This document shows, piece by piece, positions 25,228 through 34,238 of a stretch of 64,000 nucleotides of DNA; position 1 is the stretch's first letter; every line of letters begins with the position of its first letter. The stretch spans positions 558,001 through 622,000 of the forward strand of contig CAWJJY010000005.1 in the NCBI GenBank assembly GCA_963843385.1, in the 5' to 3' direction. The position numbers were made by a program, and so were the translations under genes. The notes under the pieces were generated by a model. It had not been told where the DNA came from, made no database searches, and saw nothing but the letters and a program-made list of their open reading frames with translations. This DNA is from CAVOHU01 sp963843385 (GTDB lineage: Bacteria > Acidobacteriota > Vicinamibacteria > Vicinamibacterales > JAKQTR01).

Positions 25228-27468
25228 TCAGTAGTGGAACCGATAGCGGAGCTCCACGTAGATCTCGCGCGCACGATTGAAGTGCGTTCCGCCGAAGGTC
25301 GGGCTGTTGTCGATCAGGACGCGACGGTTCGCCGCGTTGAGCACGGTGAGCGACAACGAGAGTTTCTCGCCGATCTCCCGGCCCAGCATGACGTCGACGG
25401 TCGCGTGACCTTCTAGACGCGACGGGCCTCCGTCGTCGGGAAAGCCCGAGCCGTAGTAGAGATTGGCGCTCCCGAACCAGCCACGGCCAACGCGGGCATC
25501 GATGCCGGCGCTCAAGGTGTGCCGCTGATCGTGGTCGAGCGGGAAACGGCCGGCCGGCGCCGAGAAGTCGGTCAAGCCGCCGCTGACGGCCCCGATACCT
25601 TCTGCAACCAGGTGGGCGTACGCCACGTGCGCCTGCACGGCCTTCCAGGCGTGAGGCGATCGCAGTGTCACTTCCAGTCCGCGAATGAGCGCCCCGTCAA
25701 TCGTCAGAGGGAAGAAGACATTCGAGTTGCCGACGCTGTTGTGGTCGAAGTAGTTGGAGGCGCGTGTCCTGAACAGGTCGCCATCGAGCATCCATCCTCG
25801 GATCGGCACCAGGATCCCTGCTTCGTATTCCCGATCTCGTTCCCCGTGAAGCGGCATCACCGACAGGTTCCGGCTCGTGATGAATTCGAGCAACGGGCCG
25901 GCCACCGTCAAGAGTGGCGGCCCCTGGTAATACCTGCCGTAGAAGGCGCGGACCGTCCAGCCGAGGGAAGGGACTCGGATCGACAGGCCTGCCCGTGGGC
26001 TGGTCGCATTCTCTGCCAGCGTCCCCGAGAAATGCGTCTGCCGAACGCCGGCCGTCACGCTCATCCACGAGGTCGCCTTGATCGTGTCCTGGGCGAAGAC
26101 GGACCACAATCCACCAGAGGGCCGCGATCTGACCGCGAACGCCCGGCTGCTGGCGTCACTGAACGCCACGCTCAACGCCTGGTCGTCGTGCTGGCTGAAT
26201 CCGTAGAACCCGAGTTGCAGCTGATGCGACCCCAGCGTCGCACCCAAAGTCGCCTGCCCGCCGAGATACCGGGAGGCATGATGGTCGGTGGCGGACACGG
26301 CAGATCCGGGCGCGCCGCCATCGAGCTTGGTGGAGTTGGCGTGGTAGAACGGCGACACCGTGAGCAGGACGCCGGAGTCGAAGGCACGGACCCAGGAAAG
26401 ATTGACGAACCCGTCGAATTCGCGCTCGACGGCTGCCGCCTCCGCCGCGCGAACCTCAGGGTCGCTCGGCACCTGATAGACATCGTGGCGAATCGAGGAG
26501 ACGAGGCGAACCTGGCTGGCGCGGGTCGCGTTGAAGATCAGCGTCGCGAATCCGCCCAGACCGGTCTCACGATCGTGGCTCGCTCGCGGAACCGGCGTCT
26601 GCAGGCCGAGGCTGCTGCTGTTGCCGGTGAGGCTCGCGTAGTAGGCGAACCGCTGAGTGTGGCCGCCGGCGCTCACCTGGTCGTTCGTCTGCCCGAAATT
26701 GCCCGCGCTGAGAACGACTTCCGCTTCGTTCTCCCGCTCGAATCCGGTGCGCGGCACGACATTGAACACGGCGTAGGTGCGATCGCCATACTCGGCGTTG
26801 TAGCCGCCCCGGTGAACTTCGATGTAATCCGCATCTTTCGGATCGAACTGCGGACCGACGTTGCTGGCGATGTTCGTGTTCGGTACGGGGACGCCATCCA
26901 CCAGCCAGCTGACCTGGTGACCGCCGCGCAGGTGCAACTGGTTGTGCGTGACGTACGAGCCCGGGACGAACGAGGTGATCACTTCGACCCCGTTGGTTCG
27001 ACCGGCACCTGGCGTGATCGATATGTCCTTGCGATCGACGAGCGTGGTCGGCGTGACCGAGGCGGTGTAGACGCGCTCCGGGTTTGCCGAGACCGTGACC
27101 TCTTCGCTGACCGGCGCCAGATGCAGGCGCAGGTCGACGACGAGCACCGCGTCTGAGATCACGGTGATGGCCTGCCAGGTCTTCTCGAACCCGGACGCCG
27201 AGGCCTCCACACGGTAGTCTCCGATGGGCACTCCGACGAATGTCACAGCCCCGCTGCCGTCAGTTACGGCCGACCGGTTCCAATCCGCATGCTGCGCACT
27301 CACCCTGACCATCGTGCCCTCGACAGGCTGGTGCTGCGGGTCGTGCACGATGCACTTGACGGTGCCGAATACGGTGGCCTCGGCCGCAGACGAGGGGCCA
27401 ATGGCGATCGCGGACAGCGCCAAGCCGCACGCAACCACCCAGCAAAGGCTGGATCGGGGGCGATTCAT
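25228..27468 (-). CDS. TonB-dependent outer-membrane receptor with CarboxypepD-regulatory-like domain
   Basis: 746 residues. A signal peptide is followed by a carboxypeptidase-regulatory-like beta-sandwich at about 33-115 (GTVKCIVHDPQHQPVEGTMV, VGVPIGDYRVEASASGFE). A plug domain comes next (SEEVTVSANPERVY, VITSFVPGSYVTHNQLHLRG, WLVDGVPVPNTN, IEVHRGGYNAEYGDRT), then a C-terminal 22-strand barrel ending in an aromatic-rich strand (YVELRYRFHY), as outer-membrane proteins usually do. Such receptors import siderophores, vitamins or glycans with TonB energy; the substrate is unknown. The start follows GAGGA by 6 nt. No TonB, ExbBD or SusD-like gene is adjacent. Confidence 0.9.
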   Translation of the reverse strand: MNRPRSSLCWVVACGLALSAIAIGPSSAAEATVFGTVKCIVHDPQHQPVEGTMVRVSAQHADWNRSAVTDGSGAVTFVGVPIGDYRVEASASGFEKTWQAITVISDAVLVVDLRLHLAPVSEEVTVSANPERVYTASVTPTTLVDRKDISITPGAGRTNGVEVITSFVPGSYVTHNQLHLRGGHQVSWLVDGVPVPNTNIASNVGPQFDPKDADYIEVHRGGYNAEYGDRTYAVFNVVPRTGFERENEAEVVLSAGNFGQTNDQVSAGGHTQRFAYYASLTGNSSSLGLQTPVPRASHDRETGLGGFATLIFNATRASQVRLVSSIRHDVYQVPSDPEVRAAEAAAVEREFDGFVNLSWVRAFDSGVLLTVSPFYHANSTKLDGGAPGSAVSATDHHASRYLGGQATLGATLGSHQLQLGFYGFSQHDDQALSVAFSDASSRAFAVRSRPSGGLWSVFAQDTIKATSWMSVTAGVRQTHFSGTLAENATSPRAGLSIRVPSLGWTVRAFYGRYYQGPPLLTVAGPLLEFITSRNLSVMPLHGERDREYEAGILVPIRGWMLDGDLFRTRASNYFDHNSVGNSNVFFPLTIDGALIRGLEVTLRSPHAWKAVQAHVAYAHLVAEGIGAVSGGLTDFSAPAGRFPLDHDQRHTLSAGIDARVGRGWFGSANLYYGSGFPDDGGPSRLEGHATVDVMLGREIGEKLSLSLTVLNAANRRVLIDNSPTFGGTHFNRAREIYVELRYRFHY

Positions 27469-27633
27469 GGTCGATCCTCGGGAGTCCCTATTCAGGAATG
27501 ATACCAGTCTCGGGCGTGCATGGCGGGCTCAGATTCGCGAAACGCAGCCAGAACCGCCTCTCGGGGTCCGGACAGCCTGCTTGTTTTTCGGGTTTCGTCG
27601 GTGAGATTCGGGAAGCGTCGGCTGCCGGGCTTC

Positions 27634-28521
27634 TCAATCGGCGACATCCTCGAGCCGGCGCGGCCAGTCCGATCCGAGCAGCCTGGAGAGCGCGCGATCG
27701 GCGAGGAGCCGTCCGCCCGTCTGACAGCGAGCGCAGTAGTTCGCCTCGTTCTCCGCGTAGACGATGCGCTGAACGGGAGCGCCGCAATCGGGGCAAGGCT
27801 TGCCGAATCGCCCGTGAACCGCCATCTCGGGGCGGAAGGCTGTCACCTTCTCCGGAAAGGCATCGCCCGTTTGCGCGCGAAGCCTGTCGGTCCACGTCCT
27901 CAGCACCACGCCGATCGACTCGTGCAGGCGCGCCACCTCCTCGTCGAGAAGATGACGGGTCAGCTGAAGCGGTGAAAGGCGCGAGGCATGCAGGATCTCG
28001 TCCGAGTACGAGTTGCCGATCCCGCTGAAGAGACGCGGGTCGGTCAGCGCGCGCTTGAGCGTGTGGTTCTCGGAGAGCAGGGTTCCGCGAAATGCATCGA
28101 GCGTCGCGTGGAGGACATCGAGGCCGCCGCGGTCCAGCGCCGCCAGGCCGCCCGGGCCCGACACGAGGTGAAGCGACGCCCGCCGCTTGCTGCCGGCCTC
28201 GGTCAACGTCAGCGTCGCGTCCGGAAAATCGAACGCGGCCAGGTCCTGCCGCCGCGAGATCGCCGCGCCTGCCGGCTTCCAATGCAGCCGGCCCGCGATC
28301 ATCAGGTGCACGACCAGGTGCAGCCCGCCCTCTAGCGAGATCACGATCCGTTTGCCCACCAGCCTCACCTCATCGACCGTCTTCGCACGCACCACCTCGA
28401 TCGGCGGATCGACCGTCCGGAGGAGAAACGGGTTCCCAAGACGCACACCCTTCAGGCGCGTCCCGACGATGCGGCGCTGAAGTGCCTCGATGTAGATCGT
28501 GAGGTCAGGCAGCTCGGGCAC
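27634..28521 (-). CDS. mutM: Formamidopyrimidine-DNA glycosylase family protein
   Basis: 295 residues. A base-excision repair glycosylase/AP lyase. GTG 28521 must be the start because the mature protein needs Pro at position 2 as N-terminal nucleophile: the sequence opens V-PELPDLTIYIEAL with catalytic Pro and Glu. The DNA-binding helix-two-turn-helix reads GIGNSYSDEILHASRLSP. The C-terminal zinc finger is CPDCG ... YCARC. The substrate-pocket lysine is in LVGKRIVISLE. It could act on 8-oxoguanine (MutM) or oxidised pyrimidines (Nei-like); the sequence alone does not separate these. It is 25 bp downstream of the helicase gene and probably cotranscribed. Confidence 0.88.
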   Translation of the reverse strand: MPELPDLTIYIEALQRRIVGTRLKGVRLGNPFLLRTVDPPIEVVRAKTVDEVRLVGKRIVISLEGGLHLVVHLMIAGRLHWKPAGAAISRRQDLAAFDFPDATLTLTEAGSKRRASLHLVSGPGGLAALDRGGLDVLHATLDAFRGTLLSENHTLKRALTDPRLFSGIGNSYSDEILHASRLSPLQLTRHLLDEEVARLHESIGVVLRTWTDRLRAQTGDAFPEKVTAFRPEMAVHGRFGKPCPDCGAPVQRIVYAENEANYCARCQTGGRLLADRALSRLLGSDWPRRLEDVAD

Positions 28522-28546
28522 AGGATGTGATCGTAACCCAACCAAC

Positions 28547-31111
28547 TCAAAGCAGGCTGGCCAGCCGGCAGAGCCTGAGCACCGGTTGTTGTTTCTCGCG
28601 GGAGGCAGCTAGGTCCACGTCAAACTCCGCCACCCAGTCGTTGTGCATTTCCGGATCGACCAGGACCTGTTCGACGCGCCACCTCTCCACGCCAGGGAGG
28701 GGCGAAATGTGCGTGTGCCGGAGGTTGCGCGCCTCCGGATCGAGTCGTAGAGACTCGTGGTCGGCGCGGTACGCGTCCAGGGCGGCGTGGAGCCGCTCCG
28801 GCGTCCAGCCCTGGTCAGCGGCGTCGCGGGGATCGTCCAGTGCGCCGATCGCGGCGTCATCCCGGCCGATGGACCAGGCTCGCAGCAACGTGAACACGCG
28901 CGTGCGGATTGCCGCGGTGAAGCGCTTCGTGTCCGTGGTGATGTCCTGCAGGGCCGGCGCCGCGCTGGGCGGGCGCGCGTTCTGGCCGCGAGGGCCCGCG
29001 GGTTCGAACGGCCGGTAATCCGGATCCTTCATCCGTTCCCATTCGTCGGCCAAACTCGAGTCCACGTTGCGAAGCAGCGTGCGAAGGTATTCCTCCATCT
29101 CGAGAACCTGGTCGGACTTGACCATGTCCGGCACGGTCTGGCTGAGCACCTTGTAGACGCTGTTCAGGTGACGCAGCAGCAGGCCCTCGGAGCGCTGGAT
29201 CTCGTAGTCCATCACGTACTCGGCAAAGGATCGGAACTGCTCGAACATCTCCCGCGCGATCGATTTGGGCCGGATGTTCTCCTCGCCAACCCAGGGGTGC
29301 CTGTCGGCGAATGCGTTGAACGTCGTATAGACGAAGTCGCCGAGCGGCTTGGGGTACTCGAGCTTCTCGAGTTCCTCCATGCGCTGCTCGTATTCGACGC
29401 CTTCGGCTTTCATCTTCGCCACGGCCTCGTCTTTCAGCCGGTCGAGCTGGCGGCGGAGAATCAGTTCCGGGTTCTCGAGGATCGACTCGACCAGGGTCAG
29501 CAGGTCCAGCGCGTAGTCGGGCGATTCCGGATCGAGCAGGGGGATTGTCTCGAGGAGGTACAGCGAGAGCGTCTGATCCATCGAGAAGTCGTCCTGAAGG
29601 TCAACGTTGACCCGCAGGGTGGATCCCTCCTCGTTTCGCGGCACGATTTCGACGATGCGGCGCGCCACCAGTGCCCTGAAGAGCTGCCAGGCCCGGCGCC
29701 AGTGTGACGCCTTGGCGGTGTCGGATTCGTGGCAGTCGCGGATCAACTGCCGCATCGCGCGGCAGCCGTCGCCTCGACGGCTCAGCACGTTGAGCAGCAT
29801 CCCGTGCGACACCTGGAAGCGTGACGTCAGCTGCTCCGGCTGTGCACCGATGAGGCGCTTGAAGGTCCCGAGATCCCAGTTGACGAAGTTGTGCTCGGGC
29901 GGCTTGCGCCTGGTGACTTTCTTGCCCTCGCGCGCCGCCTTCTCGCTGAGCTTGATGTTCTCGATGACGTGTTCCGGCGCCTGCACGACGACATAGCCGC
30001 GGGTATCGAACCCTTTGCGACCGGCCCGGCCCGCGATCTGGTGGAAGTCACGGGCCGTCAGATGGGCGGTCTTCCTGCCGTCGAACTTGCAGAGGCGCGT
30101 GAAGAGGACAGTCCGGATCGGGACATTGATGCCCACGCCGAGCGTGTCGGTCCCGCAGATGATCTTGAGGAGTCCCTGCTGTGCGAGTTGCTCGACCAGC
30201 ACGCGGTACTTCGGAAGCAGCCCGGCATGGTGCAGGCCGATGCCGTGCTTCAGCCACTTGCGCACCTCGCTGCCATACGGGCTCGTGAACTCGAAATCAC
30301 CAATCGTCCCGGCGAGGGCCAGCTTCTCGTCACGCGTGCAGACCTTGAGGCTCGTGAAGTCCTGGGCGCTGGTCGCCGCATCCGCCTGGGTGAAGTGCAC
30401 CACGTAGACAGGCGTCTTGCCCTCCTCGGCGAGCTTCTCCAGCGTGTGCGCCAGCGGAATCTCGGAATATGCGAAATCGAGGGGCACCGGCCGATCGCTC
30501 GATTTCACGCTCGCGGTCGGGCGCCCGTTGAGTGACGTCAGAGCGCCCTCGAAGAACGTGGTGTCGCCCAGGGTCGCCGACATGAGCAGGAAGCGGGTTT
30601 GCGGCAGCGTGAGGAGCGGAGTCTGCCAGGCGACGCCACGGTCGCGATCCGCATACCAGTGGAACTCGTCCATCACCACGTGGTCGACCTGCGCCTCGGC
30701 GCCTTCGCGCAACGCGATGTTGGCCAGCACCTCGGCCGTGCAGCAGAGGATCGGCGCGTCACGATTGACGCTGGCATCGCCGGTCGAGAGGCCCACTTGC
30801 TCCGGGCCGAACTCGCGGCACAGGGCCATCCATTTCTCGTTGACCAGCGCCTTGATGGGACACGTGTAGACCGCGCGCTGCCCGCGCGCGAGCGAGGCGA
30901 AGAGCATCGCCGAAGCCACCAGCGACTTGCCCGAGCCGGTCGGGGTGTTCAGGATGACGTTCTTCTCTTCGAGCAGCTCGAGGACGGCCTCTTCCTGCGC
31001 CGGGTACAGCGCCAGGCCCTTCCCGGCCGTGTAGTCGAGGAATCGCCCCAGCAGGTCGTCTCCGGACGGGTCCCCGGTATCAGGCAGGAAATCACGCAGC
31101 GGTGCAGGCAT
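28547..31111 (-). CDS. Ski2-like DExH helicase with DUF3516 C-terminal region
   Basis: 854 residues. ATP-dependent RNA or DNA helicase of the Ski2/Mtr4-related superfamily 2. Motifs: TPTGSGKS (Walker A, residues 56-63), DEFH at 148-151 (variant of DExH), MSAT, GIGLHHAG, CGTDTLGVGINVP and QIAGRAGRKG. Residues from about 420 on form the long helical region known as DUF3516, found in bacterial homologues and rich in charged helices (LKDEAVAKMKAEGVEYEQRM). The cellular substrate is not established. mutM lies just downstream on the same strand, which hints at repair, but the linkage may be chance. Confidence 0.88.
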   Translation of the reverse strand: MPAPLRDFLPDTGDPSGDDLLGRFLDYTAGKGLALYPAQEEAVLELLEEKNVILNTPTGSGKSLVASAMLFASLARGQRAVYTCPIKALVNEKWMALCREFGPEQVGLSTGDASVNRDAPILCCTAEVLANIALREGAEAQVDHVVMDEFHWYADRDRGVAWQTPLLTLPQTRFLLMSATLGDTTFFEGALTSLNGRPTASVKSSDRPVPLDFAYSEIPLAHTLEKLAEEGKTPVYVVHFTQADAATSAQDFTSLKVCTRDEKLALAGTIGDFEFTSPYGSEVRKWLKHGIGLHHAGLLPKYRVLVEQLAQQGLLKIICGTDTLGVGINVPIRTVLFTRLCKFDGRKTAHLTARDFHQIAGRAGRKGFDTRGYVVVQAPEHVIENIKLSEKAAREGKKVTRRKPPEHNFVNWDLGTFKRLIGAQPEQLTSRFQVSHGMLLNVLSRRGDGCRAMRQLIRDCHESDTAKASHWRRAWQLFRALVARRIVEIVPRNEEGSTLRVNVDLQDDFSMDQTLSLYLLETIPLLDPESPDYALDLLTLVESILENPELILRRQLDRLKDEAVAKMKAEGVEYEQRMEELEKLEYPKPLGDFVYTTFNAFADRHPWVGEENIRPKSIAREMFEQFRSFAEYVMDYEIQRSEGLLLRHLNSVYKVLSQTVPDMVKSDQVLEMEEYLRTLLRNVDSSLADEWERMKDPDYRPFEPAGPRGQNARPPSAAPALQDITTDTKRFTAAIRTRVFTLLRAWSIGRDDAAIGALDDPRDAADQGWTPERLHAALDAYRADHESLRLDPEARNLRHTHISPLPGVERWRVEQVLVDPEMHNDWVAEFDVDLAASREKQQPVLRLCRLASLL

Positions 31112-31494
31112 TCCCGCTGTTGTACCCCGAAACCTCTAACGGGCGACAGCCACCCGCTCGCCCCGCCCGTGTGCTGCACGCAGGCCAGATTGCCCCAATC
31201 GGCTCCCTGGGCCTTGGTTCGGCCGCCATTCGGCGTGGATCTCGCGGCAACCTCCTTGCATCTGCGCACCGGGGACCCGCCCCTGGTACGTCCTCGTGAT
31301 CGGGGAAAAGGCGTATCAAGCGGCTGAGGCCGGCCCGGAGGTAACTCCTGCGACGGACCGTCGGTCTAACCGCTGAGGGGGGTTTCTCGCCTCCGGGGAA
31401 CCCCTTGGCAGTCGCCAGGACCGATATGACAAGCGCGCGACGGGTTGAATCGGAGCCGAGTCGGGCCGACAGTCCAGTACACAGGGTGGTCATC
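31112..31494. other. About 380-bp divergent intergenic region with hairpins
   Basis: Lies between the helicase start and the secreted propeller start. It contains the small hairpin GGAGGTAACTCC (GTAA loop) near 31340, closely followed by CGACGGACCGTCG. This looks like a structured leader, but it does not match a riboswitch core that I recognise. No promoter pair or ORF is convincing. Confidence 0.4.
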
Positions 31495-32628
31495 GTGCAC
31501 AAGGTCATTACGTTGGCGTCGTTCGTGATCCTCCTGCAGCTGCCCGCCCCACCCCTGGCTGCAGTGTCCGACCAGGCCCGGCCCGCCGCGGTCGCCGGCC
31601 CGAAGGCGACGCTCGCGCTCGCGCCGACGATGACGCTCCCCGGCAAGGTCGACTCCAACAGTCCGGCTGTCTGGGATCTCGCTGGCGGCGTGACCAAGCT
31701 GTTCGTGATGACTTCAACGGAGGGATTTCCGCACCTGGCAACCGGGACCGGCCTGTCCAGCCTGGGAACAGCCAAAGACGTCCTGTTCGATTCACATGTC
31801 GACGGCGGAAAGTGGATGGAAGCGGTGGTGGCCGACGAGGCGGGAACCTGGTACGGCTACTACCACAACGAAAGTCCTGCGGTGATGTGCGGCCGGACCG
31901 ATCGTTTCGTCCCTCGAATCGGCAGCGCACGATCGTACGACCACGGCGTGACGTGGGAGGACCTCGGCGTCATCCTCGAAGCCAGCCCGGATACGGTGGC
32001 CTGTGAGTCTCCCAACCGATACGTCGTCGGCGGCGTCGGCGATCTCAGTGTGGCGCTCAACGCGGCAAAGACCGACCTCTACATCTTCTTCAGCCAGTAC
32101 CCGATTCAGCAGGCCGCCCAGGGCGTGGCGGTTGCGCGGCTGGTCTGGGCCAACCGTGATCATCCGGTCGGCCGCGTCACGGTCTGGTCCGACGGAGCCT
32201 GGCTGCCTTCGCACTTCAACCGCACGCCAACTATGGACGTGAGCGGAAATGTCCGCCGTCTCTGGCGCGAGTACCCGGAAGGCACGCCGCTCTGGCCGAC
32301 GACGCTGGCGTGGCACGACAGCGACGGCCAGGTCGATGCGTTCTGGGGCCCTTCGGTGCACTGGAACGATGCCATTCAGATGTACGTCATGCTCCTCAAC
32401 CGCGCCCGGGACGAGAACTACTCGCAGGAGGGCATCTACGTGTCCTTTGCCCCGGAACTCACCGACCCGAGGCTCTGGTCGGCCCCGCAGAAGCTCCTCT
32501 CCGGCGGCAGGTGGTATCCCCAAGTGATCGGGCTGGAGCGCCAGGCCGGAACCGACAAGCTGGCCAACGGGCCCGCCCGGCTCTTCCTGGGCGGCCGGTC
32601 CGACTATGTCATCAACTTCAGCAACTAG
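31495..32628 (+). CDS. Secreted protein of probable five-bladed propeller fold, function unknown
   Basis: 377 residues from GTG 31495, 8 nt after AGGG, giving a compact signal peptide (VHKVITLASFVILLQLPAPP). ATG 31426, 5 nt after AGGA, is an alternative that adds a long N-terminal tail. Repeated segments LFVMTSTEGFPHLATGT, GTWYGYYHNE, RIGSARSYDHGVTWEDLG, AKTDLYIFFSQYP, AFWGPSVHWNDAIQMYVML and EGIYVSFAPELTDPRLWSAP are typical of glycoside-hydrolase-like propellers (GH43/sialidase style). No catalytic set can be assigned. A MITE-like element begins on the base after its stop codon. Confidence 0.65.
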   Translation: MHKVITLASFVILLQLPAPPLAAVSDQARPAAVAGPKATLALAPTMTLPGKVDSNSPAVWDLAGGVTKLFVMTSTEGFPHLATGTGLSSLGTAKDVLFDSHVDGGKWMEAVVADEAGTWYGYYHNESPAVMCGRTDRFVPRIGSARSYDHGVTWEDLGVILEASPDTVACESPNRYVVGGVGDLSVALNAAKTDLYIFFSQYPIQQAAQGVAVARLVWANRDHPVGRVTVWSDGAWLPSHFNRTPTMDVSGNVRRLWREYPEGTPLWPTTLAWHDSDGQVDAFWGPSVHWNDAIQMYVMLLNRARDENYSQEGIYVSFAPELTDPRLWSAPQKLLSGGRWYPQVIGLERQAGTDKLANGPARLFLGGRSDYVINFSN

Positions 32629-32785
32629 TGTCCCGGAACCGTGATTGGTGGCATATGTCCCGGAGCGCGGCGCCCGGAGCGCAAGGCGCGAAACGCGAGC
32701 ATGTCGGGACCGTGTCGCGTTGAGGAACCAGAGCGAGGCGAGATCCCCCGCCGGGAATCGTGCCACGAATCACGATTCCGCGACA
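32629..32785. mobile_element. MITE-like element with 25-bp terminal inverted repeats, copy A
   Basis: The left end (32629-32653) and right end (32761-32785) are reverse complements at 22 of 25 positions; the right end opens TGCCACGAATCACGATTCCG. The 157-bp body holds the core CCGGAGCGCGGCGCCCGGA (32660-32678), which recurs exactly at 55144-55162. There is no ORF for a transposase, so it would be non-autonomous. It abuts the stop codon of the upstream gene and could act as a transcription terminator. Confidence 0.65.
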
Positions 32786-32827
32786 CGGGTCGAACAGACA
32801 GGATGGGGTTCGTCTCGCAGGCCCGGG

Positions 32828-34006
32828 TCAGAATGCAATCATGATCCCCGCCGCGAGCGCGACGCCCGAGAAGCTCACCGTCGCTTCCCGCACGTCCACT
32901 CGCGTTGCGGTCGTAGGGGGCCAGGTCCGTTCCACGCCCACGTAGGAGACCCACTTGTTGTTCCAGGTGTTGAGGCTCCGATAGTAGTAGAGGGTCCCTT
33001 GGTAGTTCTCGGACCAGCTGTCGCTGGCGGTCGCCGAGTAGCTTCCCTTGAGCGATTGGATCTCCGCGGAGCGTGCACCAATCTCGCCATACAGCGAGAT
33101 CTTCGAGCCGAGCTGGTATCTCAGGCCGACGGTCCCCTCCATGCCGAACCTGCTGGCCTTGACGTCCCTCGTGAAGTTCTGCGTGTACGCGCCTTGCACC
33201 ACGTCCTGGCTCCGGTAGTTGTCGAGTTCCCGCACCGAGGCTCTGTAGTACGCGGGCGTGAAACTCAGGTAGCCTTCCAGCTTCGATCCCAGCTCTGCGA
33301 AATAGTACACGCCGAATCGCACTGGAATCGCCGACAGGGTGAGCGTTGTCGTGTCGTACTCGCTGCCTCCGTCCCACGTGGTGCCCCACGAGCTGATCTT
33401 GTTCGCCCGGATGTAGCCGACACCCACCCCGACACCAAACGATCGCGTGAGGTGGTAGACCAGGTCCACACCAGCGTTGACCGATACCCGGGGTGTCGAA
33501 AGCCCGCCGCTCGGATTCCAGTCCGCCAGATAGTCGGCCGTGAAGCTGTTGTAGTAGGTCTTGTAGTCCCCGACGGCCACCGTCGACGCGCCGCCGCCGA
33601 TCTTGACGCTGAACCTGCGTCGCGGAGTTTGAGGAGGAACCAGGAACGTCTCGGGCGGACGAAACGATCGAGCGTTCTTCCGTGCGGCCTCGTCGTTTGC
33701 CCGCCGCATGGCGGCGATGACCGGATCCGGCACCCCGGCGCGCCTGAGGTCTCTCATGCCGGCCGAGTCGAGAGCAAAATTCGGCACGCCGACCTGGATC
33801 GCCGCGACGACGCTCTCGGTCGTGCACCCGGTGGCGAGCGCCGCGACGATGGTGGCGTTCGTCAGGACCGTCCGGCCGTCGAGGAATTCGCAGATCGGCC
33901 GGGCTTGCTGCTGGGGAATGCCCGCGGGTGCCGCGGAGGCGACACCGGCTGCCAGCAGCATGCCGAGGGCGGGCCCCAGCGCCTTGCGAGCTCCGCGGGT
34001 CATCAT
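32828..34006 (-). CDS. Exported outer-membrane beta-barrel protein
   Basis: 392 residues from ATG 34006, 6 nt after GGAG, not ATG 34096. A signal peptide (MMTRGARKALGPALGMLLAA) is followed by a small helical domain (about 40-125) with DGRTVLTNATIVAALATGC and a DLRRAGVPDPVIAAMRRAN segment. That pattern also occurs in exported acidobacterial proteins as a short repeat of unknown role. Residues from about 140 form amphipathic strands with many Tyr/Trp/Gly, ending FSGVALAAGIMIAF, consistent with a barrel of 10-12 strands. Function unknown. It is divergent from the next gene across about 230 bp. Confidence 0.68.
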   Translation of the reverse strand: MMTRGARKALGPALGMLLAAGVASAAPAGIPQQQARPICEFLDGRTVLTNATIVAALATGCTTESVVAAIQVGVPNFALDSAGMRDLRRAGVPDPVIAAMRRANDEAARKNARSFRPPETFLVPPQTPRRRFSVKIGGGASTVAVGDYKTYYNSFTADYLADWNPSGGLSTPRVSVNAGVDLVYHLTRSFGVGVGVGYIRANKISSWGTTWDGGSEYDTTTLTLSAIPVRFGVYYFAELGSKLEGYLSFTPAYYRASVRELDNYRSQDVVQGAYTQNFTRDVKASRFGMEGTVGLRYQLGSKISLYGEIGARSAEIQSLKGSYSATASDSWSENYQGTLYYYRSLNTWNNKWVSYVGVERTWPPTTATRVDVREATVSFSGVALAAGIMIAF

Positions 34007-34110
34007 CACGGTCTCCTCTAGGGGTTGCCGCCAGCCGCAGCGACGAGCATCACGCGCCAGAACGACGGGTGTCCCGTCCGCGCCGGCCGGAGCCAAATCG
34101 GGGCACGGAC

Positions 34111-34139
34111 ACGGTACTTCCCGAGCCCAGGCCCGTCAA
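34111..34139 (-). promoter_or_regulatory. Candidate promoter for the 392-residue barrel gene
   Basis: Minus-strand TTGACG (34139-34134), 17-bp spacer, TACCGT (34116-34111), about 105 nt upstream of ATG 34006. The -35 is strong and the -10 is weak. Confidence 0.4.
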
Positions 34140-34170
34140 GCCGAAGCGATGGCCGGGACGAGCCCCTCCA

Positions 34171-34199
34171 GTGACAGTGCTCACGACACGCACTATGAT
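34171..34199 (+). promoter_or_regulatory. Predicted sigma70-like promoter for the 198-residue protein
   Basis: GTGACA (34171-34176), 17-bp spacer, TATGAT (34194-34199), followed by ATG 34239 after 39 nt. Both hexamers match five of six consensus bases. Confidence 0.55.
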
Positions 34200-34238
34200 C
34201 GGCCTGCGTTCGCGCAAGGAGCACCTCTGGAGTCGCCC

